NCBI GenBank assembly: GCA_013396525.1
Contig: VWYX01001231.1
Span: 62,001 to 126,000, forward strand
Direction of reading: 5' to 3'
Origin: Chaetorhynchus papuensis
Taxonomy: Eukaryota; Chordata; Aves; Passeriformes; Rhipiduridae
DNA: 64,000 bases
The notes beneath the pieces are model-generated. The model was not told the DNA's origin. It ran no database searches and worked only from the letters and a program-made list of their open reading frames with translations. Each line of letters starts with the position of its first letter. Position 1 is the stretch's first letter. Shown piece by piece: positions 23,169 to 32,215 of the stretch. The translations under genes and the position numbers were made by a program.

Positions 23169-23997
23169 AGAAAAAATAAGAGAAAAAAAAACGGGAAAGA
23201 AGCCCCTGGTGAAGCAAGCTTGGAAGTCACCAGCTCCACAAAACAGCTGCCTTAAAGCCAACTCAAACCTCTCTCCGAGCAGCTGACGTGTTCACTGGGC
23301 TGCAGCCCCAGGACAGTGCTGGGAAGCCTCTGTGCTGCATCCAGCCCTCGGGCCGGCCACTGCTCACAAAGATTCAGCCTTGGAAGTTGGATCAGGAAGA
23401 AGAGGCTCTGCCTTATTCCCAGCCCCAAGGAAGGAGAGCTGGGGAGCAGAATTGCTGTGCTGAGGGGTCAGTGCCCAGCCCGCCCCTTTTCGAGGGGCTT
23501 TGCTCAGACCGGCTGGTCCTGTGCCTAAAGCCCGTTAGCAGGTGGAGCTCCTTATGAAAGGGGAGAGCAGCGTCACCCCAAAGGAAAGGATTTTGGGTGC
23601 TCCAAGGCTGCTCCTTGATGTGAACCAGCCCGAGGAGGATGAGGAGATGGTTTCCAACACCCCCTGTGTCTCTGTACCAGGGGGGAAGCCCTGAGCAGCC
23701 AGCACAGCACACAGCCATGTGTCCCACCAGGTTCACCTGGCAGCACCAACTCCCAAATTCCAAAATCCCACTGTTAGTGAGGCCAGCAACCAGCCAAGTA
23801 AGGCTTCCTGCTAGAAGACAGGCTGTAAAAACAGCCAGAAATAAAAATACCACCTTCTGCTCTCACCACGCCATGTCCCTGCCCCGTGGAACCCCGGAGC
23901 GGGGAAAATCCGTACTCACACTAACGATGGTGGAGACGAAGAGCAGCACCAGCACGGTGACGTGGAGCACGATGATCCCCAGCAGCAACAGCAGCAT
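10280..23997 (-). CDS. PMP22: Peripheral myelin protein 22, complete four-exon coding region
   Basis: Joined coding exons are 23920-23997, 22666-22762, 13462-13602 and 10280-10446, giving 483 nt: 160 codons plus TGA, the same length as human PMP22. The protein is a tetraspan membrane glycoprotein of the PMP22/EMP/claudin superfamily, made mainly by myelinating Schwann cells and carried through the ER to compact myelin. Hydrophobic segments lie at about residues 2-27, 64-90, 95-118 and 133-156. The first extracellular loop keeps the family W-LW-C pattern and an N-glycosylation sequon (Asn41-Cys-Thr). The tail ends in Arg-Lys-Arg-Glu, as in mammals. All introns are GT-AG and frames join exactly. 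The start ATG is preceded by A at -3. Compared with human as I recall it, loop 1 is one residue shorter and the loop before the last membrane segment one residue longer. The other PMP22/EMP family members are excluded by near-identity at both ends and by the TEKT3 neighbour. Confidence 0.97.
10447..13461 (-). other. PMP22 intron 4
   Basis: A 3,015-bp GT-AG intron. It contains the 17-bp minisatellite at 10941-11061. The remainder is unremarkable, moderately GC-rich unique sequence, with an AT-richer patch at 12340-12830. Confidence 0.9.
10941..11061 (+). repeat. 17-bp minisatellite in PMP22 intron 4, about 7 copies
   Basis: Unit like CCTTGAAAACCCTGTTC, diverged between copies. It keeps a frame open on the minus strand with a repeating Gly-Phe-Ser-Arg-Asn-Arg pattern, which is a by-product of the repeat. 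Confidence 0.85.
13462..13602 (-). CDS. PMP22: PMP22 coding exon 3 (transcript exon 4)
   Basis: Encodes residues 59-105 and part of Gly106: EWLQSVQA, the second membrane segment (about 64-90), the short basic loop with TKGGRFY, and the start of the third segment. The acceptor is TCCCCAG and the donor GTGAGT. An 11-bp minisatellite begins about 200 bp upstream of this exon in the sense direction. Confidence 0.96.
13803..14062 (+). repeat. 11-bp minisatellite upstream of PMP22 exon 4, about 23 copies
   Basis: Unit variants GTGGATGCCCC, GTGGATACCCT and GTGGGTGCCCC, often ordered into 33-bp triplets. Because 33 is divisible by three, several frames stay open through it, including a 331-codon frame that is not a gene. 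In the PMP22 sense direction it ends about 200 bp before the exon 4 acceptor. Confidence 0.95.
18835..19085 (+). mobile_element. CR1 LINE, 3' end, in PMP22 intron 3
   Basis: Contains GGCCCTGGCACAGGGTGCCC, GCTGTGGCTGCCCCTGGATC, the GGCTTGGAGCAGCCTGGGAC block and GGCTTTAAGGTCTCTCCCAA. Antisense to PMP22. Confidence 0.9.
20715..20935 (-). mobile_element. CR1 LINE tail, in PMP22 intron 3
   Basis: Reversed 3' end: CCAGAATGGTTTGGGTTGGA, AGGGACCTTAAAGATCATCT and CCATGGGCAGGGACCCCTTC, continuing into an older CR1 body. Same sense as PMP22. Confidence 0.85.
21859..21881. promoter_or_regulatory. Perfect inverted repeat with 11-bp arms in PMP22 intron 3
   Basis: The left arm TGATGTCACCC and right arm GGGTGACATCA are exact reverse complements around a single T. 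Each arm carries a TGACATCA-type (CRE/AP-1-like) half. It lies about 785 bp downstream of PMP22 transcript exon 3. The symmetry is seen; a role as a dimeric binding site is inferred. Confidence 0.4.
22666..22762 (-). CDS. PMP22: PMP22 coding exon 2 (transcript exon 3)
   Basis: Encodes residues 27-58 and one base of codon 59: the first extracellular loop with Trp28, the DLWQNC block and the Asn41 glycosylation sequon. The acceptor ends CCCGCAG and the donor is GTGAGTG. The exon is 97 nt; the human exon is 100 nt, so one loop codon is missing here. Confidence 0.95.
22763..23919 (-). other. PMP22 intron 2
   Basis: A 1,157-bp GT-AG intron. It includes a poly-A run of about 34 bases on the + strand (23133-23166). 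No other structure was recognised. Confidence 0.9.
23133..23166 (+). repeat. Poly-A run in PMP22 intron 2
   Basis: About 34 consecutive A, followed by an A-rich stretch to 23196. No retrotransposon body was recognised in front of it. Confidence 0.9.
23920..23997 (-). CDS. PMP22: PMP22 coding exon 1 (transcript exon 2)
   Basis: Encodes residues 1-26, the whole first membrane segment, starting MLLLLLGIIVLH and ending in a phase-0 junction after Ser26. The donor is GTGAGT immediately below 23920. The acceptor is CTGCAG at 24021-24026, so the exon probably runs up to 24020 with 23 nt of 5' untranslated sequence. Confidence 0.96.
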
Positions 23998-24020
23998 CTT
24001 GGCGGTGGTGAAGGGCAGAG

Positions 24021-24852
24021 CTGCAGCGGGACAGGGATGATGCTGAGTGTATGTGTCTGTCTGTCCGTGCGTCTGTCCGGGGGCAGCAGGAACGCTCCGC
24101 TCCGCCCCGCCCGGCTCGGGGGATGCTGCTGGGGCAGTGCCCGGCGCCCGGGTTCTGTCCCTCGGGCCCCGCCGACGGAGAGAGGTCCGAGCCCTCTGCC
24201 CGCTCCCCGATATCCCCCGGGGGTCCCCCGAGCCCGTTCTCCCTCTCCCACCGAGGGGGCTCCTCCCAGTCCCCTCCCCGGGGACCTTCAAAGGGGGGCG
24301 GCTCCCCAAGGAGGCTCCCCCAGCCCCTCTCCCCGAGGGGCTCCGATCCCCTCTCCCAAGGGAATGTGCTCCTCGCCCCCGCCCCGGCGGGACGGCTCCA
24401 TCCCAGCGCGTCGCAGCCGAGGGGCTGCCCCGGCCCTACTCCGCAGGGAAAGGGGGGCGGGGGTCCCTTGCCCACCCACCCATGGGACCAGTGTGGGTGA
24501 TTCTGTCGGCCCCACCCCAGGGGGAATTTTCCCGGGCTCATCTGCCCTGGCGACCCCCGGGGAGAGGGCAGGGGGCGGGGAGCGGGGGGCGTCAACCCCT
24601 GCCCCTTTCAGCCCACCGGGTTCCCTCGGCCCCTCTTCTCCGGGGGTGCCCTCAGCCCCTCTCCCCTCGGCTCCCCCGGCAGAGGCTCTCCCGGACCCTC
24701 TCCCGAGTTGGGGGGACTTTCCCCAGCCCATCTTCCCCGTCGGTAAAGAGGGGAGGGGGCTGTCCTGGCCCTTCTCCCTAGAGAACCCTCGGAGCGGGTG
24801 TCTCCAGCCCGCGTCCCCTCGGTGCGGCCGTCCCGGGCCGGTCCGTACTCAC
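24021..24852 (-). other. PMP22 intron 1 in the CpG island
   Basis: An 832-bp intron between the inferred non-coding exon and the first coding exon, rich in G and C runs. The acceptor CCCGCTGCAG and the donor GTGAGT are both good. Confidence 0.65.
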
Positions 24853-24970
24853 ATCGCGGCGGAGCGGAGCGCGCTGGCGGCGGAGCGGGCGCGGAGCGGA
24901 GCGGGCGGCGGCGCTGTCAAGTTTCCCCTTTAACCGGGGCCACCGCCCCGTTTGCGTCTGCGGCACGGGG
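24853..24970 (-). other. PMP22: Probable PMP22 non-coding first exon
   Basis: A GTGAGT donor on the minus strand (24847-24852) follows a very GC-rich stretch and precedes the coding exons by 832 bp. This matches the layout of the mammalian non-coding exon 1B. The donor position is seen directly; the 5' end is a guess from a weak TTTATA on the minus strand at 24999-25004. No alternative upstream exon 1A could be identified. Confidence 0.6.
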
Positions 24971-25196
24971 AGGGCTCAGCCGCCGCCCGCCGCCCTCCTA
25001 TAAACGGGGCAGCGCCCGGCCCGGCCCCGCCGCCTCCCCCCGGGACACGGCCGGGAGCCGCTCCCACCCGGCACCGAGGAGATTTGAGGGGAGGACAAGA
25101 GACGGCCCCTCCCGTTCTCCGGAGCCCCCGCTGCCCAGGCAGCCGTGGAGGAGGGCGGGGGAGAGGTGGCCCCCCGTGGCTGGGGGGTGTCCCTGG

Positions 25197-25205
25197 GCGT
25201 GGGCG
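25197..25205 (+). promoter_or_regulatory. Perfect EGR-family site upstream of PMP22
   Basis: GCGTGGGCG is the exact EGR1/EGR2 consensus. It lies about 240 bp upstream of the presumed PMP22 start site. EGR2 (Krox20) is a known activator of myelin genes including PMP22 in Schwann cells. The match is seen; its use is inferred. Confidence 0.5.
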
Positions 25206-25469
25206 CTGCAGACCCGGGGTGTCCGAGCAGGACCGGCCGGTGCCCGGAGAGGACAGAGCTCCCCACATCGGGGGTCGCCTCACGCCGGCACAGGGGGTTT
25301 GTGCAGCCCTAGACAGGATCCGAGGCACAGGATTTGGGAAATGAGCATCTGGCTGAGCTGAAGGGATTCCAGCGCTTGGTGTCAATCTTTTTTAACGCAT
25401 GAGAGACAATTTAGGTGGAACTGAGCAACTTTTCACTAGATGTAGGGTGCGATTTTCCACAGCTCGGGA

Positions 25470-25870
25470 GGACACTCAGGAAGTTAGGGCTGTTCTGCTG
25501 GAGAAGGCTCTGGGGAGAGCTCAGAGCCCCTTCCAATGTCTAAAAGGGCTCCAGGAGAGCTGGAGAGAGACTTGAGACAAGGGTCTGGATTGACAGGACA
25601 CAGGGAATGGCTTCCCTCTGCCAGAGGGCAGGGATGGATGGGATATTGGGAAGAAACTCATCCCTGTGAGGGTGAGGAGGCCCTGGCACAGGGTGCCCAG
25701 AGCAGCTGTGGCTGCCCCTGGATCCCTGGCAGTGCCCAAGGTCAAGTTGGACACTGGGGCTTGGAGCAGCCTGGGACAGTGGAAGGTGTCCCTGCCCACG
25801 GCAGGGGTGGCACTGGATGGGCTTTTATGGTCCCTTCCAACCCAAACCAGTCTGGGATCTCTGACTCAGG
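25470..25870 (+). mobile_element. CR1 LINE, 3' end, upstream of PMP22
   Basis: One of the longer copies: GAAGGCTCTGGGGAGAGCTC, GGCCCTGGCACAGGGTGCCC, the CAGCCTGGGACAGTGGAAGG block and a tail ending CCAACCCAAACCAGTCTGGG. Confidence 0.92.
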
Positions 25871-27229
25871 TGCTCGGGAAGGAAGGGGGGGCTGCACTGC
25901 CGCCCCCGCTCATTCCTCAGGCACAGCCAATCCCCCCACACACAGAGCCCACCCCCAGCTCCCACATAATCCCGCCAGGAGCCCTGCACACTCCTGGGAG
26001 TGCTGAGTATTAACTCCAATCCCCATCACCTCCCCTCTCCACGCACCAGCTCCAGACTCGTCCTGCACTGTTGCACAAACGAGAGAATTCGGCATCCAGC
26101 CACTGGGACTGGAAATCTTGGGAGAAAGGAGGTCGGGAAGCGTGCTTGGCTCCTCTCTCCTGGCAAGCAGAGGCGTGTTCCTGCAGCACGGGCTCCTCAC
26201 ACTCACGTAAGGGGTCCCGGCACAGACATCGGCCAGAGAGTGGGAGTGGAGCTGACAGCACCCAGGGGGTTGTGGGAGAGAGGCCAGCGGCTGAAACGAG
26301 ATTCCAAAGGATGCAGTTTCCCTTCCCCTCCAAAAAATCCCGCCGATTCCTCTGCTGCTACCGTCCCTCTGCACTCTGTGGCGCCTGTCAGTGCCAGGAC
26401 TGCAAACCCAGAGGACCGAAACCACGGGAACATTCCTGGCTAATGAGGCAGATTGGGGCTGTCCTGCCCCGTGGGCCGGGTGCTTGAAGGAGCCCCCACG
26501 CTCGGGGCTGAGAGGGAAAGGTCTTGTCCCCAAGGGCTGCGATCCAGGCTCTGGTAGAGAGCATTCTCCGGTTTGGGTTTGCAGGTCTGAGATCCCGGCT
26601 GCTGTTCCTGGATGAAATATCCAACCTGGAGCAGAGCGGGATGCACGGTGGGGGAAGGCACTGGGGCGTGTGGGGGTCACAGACATCTCCCGAGCTCCTC
26701 CGGGAGTGTGGGACAGCAAAAGCGCCCCAGCTCCGGCTCTGAATAAGGTGCCAAAAGCAGCTTTTTAAGCAGAGAGAAATACCTGAAACTCAAACGAGGG
26801 AAAAGAGCAGTGTGTAGGTAACAAAGGCTGTTTTGGCTGAGAGCCGTGGATTGGAAACGGTGGAGAAAGCCCACGGAGAAAAGCACATCGCTCCCCTGCT
26901 CCTTGGACACTCCTTTGGCAACTGCACCGTTCGAACCGAGCAGGGCTTGGGACAAACATCAGCTGAGCACGAGCTGTGGCAGAGCTCTGGTGCTGGGGCA
27001 AAGCTCCGCTCCGCGCCTTCCGTCAGCCGGAGATGCTGGAGGGAGCCTGGCCAGGGAGGAGAGGAGGCGAGGAAGCGGGGATGGTCACAGCAGAGCCCTC
27101 GGGGTTTTGCTGGAGAGAAACGTCACAATCGAGGACGGGCTGAGGCTCTGCCGGGGCTCGGGAGCTGCCCCCGCTCAGGCGCGGGGTGAGGGGGGCTGGC
27201 AGTGCCACCCCCGCCCGAATCAAAGCAGG

Positions 27230-27430
27230 CGCCACAATAAATTGGAAGAATGTTTTGTGTACAAACAAGATTCGCCACAGGCTGTGCTGGGAATACTGGA
27301 AGATTGACGAGTTGTATAAACCCTGGGTAAAAAATGTGGATTTCTCACTTTGAGTCTATTCGGGACTACTTTCAATATGATGCTTCAGCTTGAAATTCTA
27401 GAATAAAATGATGAGAATTCAGGAAAGAAA
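27230..27430. other. AT-rich unique tract, possible conserved non-coding element
   Basis: A sharp shift from GC-rich to AT-rich unique sequence, with ACAATAAATTGG and an ACAAACAAGATT stretch resembling SOX/FOX-type sites. About 2.2 kb upstream of the PMP22 first exon. Composition is the only evidence. Confidence 0.25.
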
Positions 27431-28308
27431 GTGGGGTTTCTATCAATTTACGGGGCTCAGATGCTATTCTGACAAGGCAGGGATGGACTGAAAGGGATCT
27501 CAGGCTCATTTAACTGTGTGGCATCAATGAACCAGCACATCGGGGCTCTGCTCGTCCCTTTCCTCGGGCCAGATGAACGAAACCCCTCTTAAGACAAACC
27601 TTTCCCAACTACACAAAAAGACAACATTTCCTCTCTATGTCTTTGTGAGGATGAACATTTTTAACCCCACATTTTGCTCTCTCATCACAATTTTAGGGAC
27701 GCTTCCTGTTCCCCACCCTGGTGACTGAGGCCATTAGCGAGGAGGGTTTGAAATGCAAAGGGCAGGGGCCGAAATCTGCGCTGCCATCAGCAAACCCCTC
27801 CTGCCGTTCACTGGGGGCTGGGAAGGGAACTGGGCGGGGAAAATCCTGTTTTCGAACAACCGTGCCACTCAGAAAAGGAGGAGGGCGGGATACGGTTTGA
27901 CTGCACTTTGGGGGAGATCCATCGTGCTCCCTCACAGGAGACACATGCAGATATACAGATAACCTAGATATAGATATATTTGTAAATATATAAATACATT
28001 TACACCGCTGGAATGGGTATTAGGAAAAAATATTTCAACCAGAAAGAAATGGGAGACTTTATACCAGCAGACTTCAATAACAAAAGGTCTATTATATCTT
28101 GGAGGCATCGACTTATTTTTCCCGGTTTGTTTTCTGCCAGTGCAAGAAGAAATTATAAAACACTTTAGTCCTGTCTGCATTCATGCCCCCAAACCAACTT
28201 CGTCCAACTTTTTGCTTTCCACTCCAAGCCAGTTGTCAGCACTGATAGAGCCAGGCTGAAATCACTGGAGAAAATCCCATTGGCTTCAGGGAAACCAAAA
28301 TTTACCCA

Positions 28309-28546
28309 CTGACCCCAAAACCCTCAAAAAATCAACGGAGCTTCCCAGCTGGGACTCTGAACATCCTCAGATCCTTCCTGAGTTGCTGGTTCGTGCTCAT
28401 CTCCTGCCAGCACAGAACAGAGGACCCTGACCCCAAAACCCTCAAAAAATCAACGGAGCTTCCCAGCTGGGACTCTGAACATCCTCAGATCCTTCCTGAG
28501 TTGCTGGTTCGTGCTCATCTCCTGCCAGCACAGAACAGAGGACCCT
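28309..28546 (+). repeat. Exact 118-bp tandem duplication
   Basis: Copy one is 28309-28426 and copy two 28427-28544, with no difference seen. The unit starts CTGACCCCAAAACCCTC and ends AACAGAGGACC. Perfect identity means a very recent event or an assembly error. Confidence 0.95.
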
Positions 28547-31500
28547 ACAGAGGACACAAGTCTAAACCAGCTTTGAGCCACTTTTTTTGCCCAAACTATT
28601 GAGTTTTACACTTTTGGCTCCAGCAGTGCCAGGTCTGGCCCCTTTTTCAGTCCCCCCAGGATCCCTGGAGTGGCCGCTGCTGCTCGGAGGGTGCGGATGC
28701 TCCGTGCCCTGCGGATCCCCGCTGAGGGACACAGCGGATGCTGTGCAGGCTCCAAAAGCAACTGCAACAAGAGCATGTGAAACAAATCCATTGGGGGATA
28801 TTAAATCCAAGGACAGCCCTGTCAGCTCAGGAAGTCCTTGGGATACGAATTGCTGGAAGCTGGGAAAGTGGACTGGGAGAATCTCACAGAGTTCCTGCCG
28901 CCTTCTGGTGCTTTTATCTCAGCATCTCCCGTTGGCTCTGGCAGAGGCTGCACCAGAGGCTGCACTTTGGTCTGAGCCAGCACAAGCATTTCTGTGATCC
29001 TACACTGCCCAAATTTTCCTTTATCATTTTGCCAAAGTTTTCTCCCTTTTTTTTCCATAATAGCAATGAGTTTAGGGTTGGTTTTTTTCTGACTGCTGAT
29101 GCTGTTTGGGGAATTCTCTCTCCCTTGAGCACAGTAATCTGCACTAGTTATGCAATACATTGTTAACGTGGGTTTTGGCAAGCTTTGACTTCACCCAAAT
29201 TCGTGTCAGACCTTTCCAGGACATTCAATGATTTTTGTTTTCTTAAACAACAGAACCTCCTTTCTGACAAGTGTCTTGCCAGCCCTGCCTGGAGTGTTCA
29301 CCTGGACCCAGGACTGACACGAAGCAACAGCGTCCTGGCTTTATTAATTTATTGTCTTTCCTCCCGTCAGTAAACAATTAATTTACACGCCCAGCTCTGC
29401 AGCAGTGATGCAAAACAAATGATGCAAAAGGGTGGGAAGATGGCTGTAAGATGCAAAGGAATTTCCACAAAGTAACTTTCTCAGCAACTTGGCTGAGAGG
29501 CAGCAATAAACCAGCAATAAATAGCAATAAAAGCAGACACGTCGTTCCTCAGGGTGGAGAAAGGAGACATCCCATCCGTGCAGAAAGGTGGATGATGGGC
29601 CTGGGCCGTGATTTAGAAGTGATCTCTGAAAGGAAATCATTTAATGGCATGGCAGCAAAGGCATCCCAGCCATCAGCAGGAGGAGGCAGGGCTGTTGTTT
29701 CATCTCCTGGAACACATCAAAGGCTGCTCAAATCCCAGACCCAGCCCTGTGGGGATTAAATGGAGCAGTTCCACTCAGCAGCAGCTCTGTCATGGAAAGC
29801 AAATCCATCCCTGTGCAGGAGACCCGGCCACGTGTTCACTGGAACTGCACCCAGAGCCTGTCCCTGGAGACCCCTTTGACAGGAGCCTGTGCAGGGTGGG
29901 CTCCCCTCGGGAGAACCAAGGGACTCGCTCTGAAGCACTCACGGGATGCCCCGAGCGAAGTGTCTGGGGGGAGCTGGGGATATCAGCTGCCAGAAGTAAC
30001 ATCAGTACTGACAACTTATGGAAAACTGGCGGGGAGAGAATGAAACCCCAGAGGGACCTGGGAATTCTCTAACGTCTGGGAAATTGCTGCAGGAAAGTGG
30101 AAAGTATTTGTGAAAGAAATTAGAGGAGCTGAAACTGAAATTCCTCTGGTCATGGCTCAAACAGAGGAAAGAAACTCTTTGGCAGAGTTGTGGAAAGGAG
30201 CATGGAGAGGGCAGGACAGCAAGAGAAAATGGAGCTGGGTAATTGCAGCGCCACATAAACGCTGGCAATTAGGAGAAAGCCCTAAAGGAGCCGTGCCAGT
30301 GGGAAAGATCAGTGTTTGGGGAACTCTGAAAGCAAAACTGGAGAAAAGTGGAGACTGCTCCTGGTGTGCCCTCACTGTAAAACAGAGCCCAGATATTTTT
30401 GGCATGACTCAAAACCAAAGGTGGAAGTGAAATGAAGGCAAAGCTGTTGCTGGTGCCAGGACTTGGCTCCGGGTGCTCAAAGGCTGGAGCTTTTCAGGAA
30501 GGGGCTGTGGGTGCCTCTGCTGCCCCACACTCAGCTGGGGACAAACTCATGGGGCCCAAAAGCCTGAAAACATCTGGAGTGGGGCTGCAGACAAGCGGAG
30601 CAGCCAAAATCACCAGGGGCTGGGGAAGGCTTCGGGAAAGGAGCACAGGCAGAGAAGAGCCCAGAGCAGCCCGAGGGGGCCCTTTGCGGGGCAGGGAAGT
30701 GGAGAAAGGGAAGGTGTGATCAGCTGGGCAGCTTTTCCTGCTCACAGTTGTCCCTTTCCTCTGGGAAGGGTGGCTGCTGTCTTCGACGGACTCCGGCCCC
30801 AAGACACACACAAAGCAGAGGAAATCTATTTTTAGTCTCGACAGAAGTGCTAGTAAAGAAAAAAAGGTTAGAAAGACAATTGCTTCCTGTTTAGGGCTGG
30901 TGCTGGGAGGGAGATCCTGCCGAGACGCTGAGGAGGGCGGGGAGGGCAGAGGGGTCTGTGGGATGAGGAGGGGATGGGGACAAGGAAAGGAGCTCCCAGC
31001 TCCTGAGAGCCCCCACGCTGGGCTGGTGGTGCCTGCCCTGGATTCCTGAGGGAGGAAGGGACTCGAGCTGCTGCTCCTTTGGGATTCCTGGTGCCCACTG
31101 GCCTTAGGCTGAGCTCGACTGCTGAGGTTAAAAGACTCAAGAGACGCGTGAGTCTAAGGAGAGAAAACTGCAAAGTGACTTTCACACTCAGCCTCAGATT
31201 GATTGAAGACTTATCCCTCTGAAAATTCCAATACTTGGTAAAATCAGTCAGATTTACAGCAAGAGAAGGTTCCCTGGCAGCCAGAGGGGCTTAAACACCA
31301 ATTAATCTCTTTATCTTCAAAGGGCTTTGGTGCTCCCACCAACAAACCACACGTGAGAGGTTAAATTAGGAACCCAAAATTAAACCCACAGCATTTTCTT
31401 CAATGAACTTTCTTCGAGTCAAATCTACTTCCTCTTTTCAAGACCCCAGCACAGACATTTTTGATGGCATTTAACATTTTTCAAAAGCAAGACAATTATC

Positions 31501-31983
31501 ATTAGAAATCAGCTTAAAATGCACATTTTTCTATTTTAGGAACAACACAAACTGCAACTCTTTCCGGGACAGTTTGTGTTTCTTCTGCTGCACCATTAAA
31601 AATCCATCATGGGTGTCAGCAGCTCATTATTCTGACAAGTGGCTTTACTTCCCCTTGTGCCTTTTCCACATCACACACACTCAAAAGGAGGAAGATGCGA
31701 CAGTTTTTCTCCTGAAAACACAGACTGGAAGGGCAGGGATGGGTCCCCATGGGTGGATTTGGTGACATGCAGGATATTTTCAGCTCCTTCCTGGCACACG
31801 GTGAAAGAGAAAACACAAAGGAAAAAAATTATCCTGGTAACCCAACAAACAAAACGCTCATTTAATTTCTGCCCGGAGTTTACATCGGGAAATGAAATCC
31901 GAACACGTTTGTGAAATTGCAACAATGTATTGGCGAAGAAGAAGCTGAGGGAAAGCAGGAGCGTCCCGCGGTCGGTGCAGTGC

Positions 31984-32215
31984 TCAGGTGAGCCCTGCCG
32001 AGACGTAGCCCAGGATCTGCACGGTGCTGGGGTAGCTCTTGCGCATCCCCATGCAGCGCTCCTGGTCGATGAACAGGGAGTTGTTCTTGACCACCAGGTC
32101 GTGCTCCAGGACCCCCTTGGAGCGCACCAGCATCTGCAGCATGTCCTCGGAGGCCCGCAGGCACTGGTGCAGGTTCCGCAGCGTCTCGTTGATCTCGTTG
32201 ACCTCTTGGACAAGG
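31984..32215 (-). CDS. TEKT3: TEKT3 coding exon 7 (last)
   Basis: Encodes LVQEVNEINETL through to the C-terminus ending YVSAGLT, then TGA at 31984-31986. The acceptor is TTTCCAG. The tail GMRKSYPSTVQILGY aligns with the end of human TEKT3, and the bird protein is a few residues longer. No canonical AATAAA was found close after the stop; an AATACA variant lies on the minus strand at about 31926-31931. Confidence 0.95.

Larger units (their letters stand above)
24080..25290. promoter_or_regulatory. CpG island at the PMP22 promoter
   Basis: About 1.2 kb of very GC- and CpG-rich sequence spans intron 1, the non-coding first exon and the upstream promoter of PMP22. It contains GGGCGG and CCCGCCC Sp1-type boxes and an EGR site. 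Long open frames across it on both strands are composition effects. It is the only large CpG island lying over a gene start in the window. Confidence 0.75.
25300..31925. other. PMP22-TEKT3 intergenic region
   Basis: About 6.6 kb with no supported gene. Contents are one CR1 copy, an exact 118-bp tandem duplication, AT-rich stretches at 27240-27420 and 27950-28120, and a 106-codon open frame on the + strand at 30110-30430 with no recognised family. In human this gap is several times longer. Confidence 0.6.

Noticed and set aside
23962..24933. 323-codon + strand frame in the CpG island, with 220-codon frames opposite
   Set aside because: Pro/Arg/Gly/Ser-rich translation of GC-rich promoter DNA; it crosses PMP22 exons and splice sites and has no domain.
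24999..25004. TATAAA on the + strand near the PMP22 promoter
   Set aside because: It points away from PMP22 and no + strand exon follows; read on the minus strand it is only a weak TTTATA.
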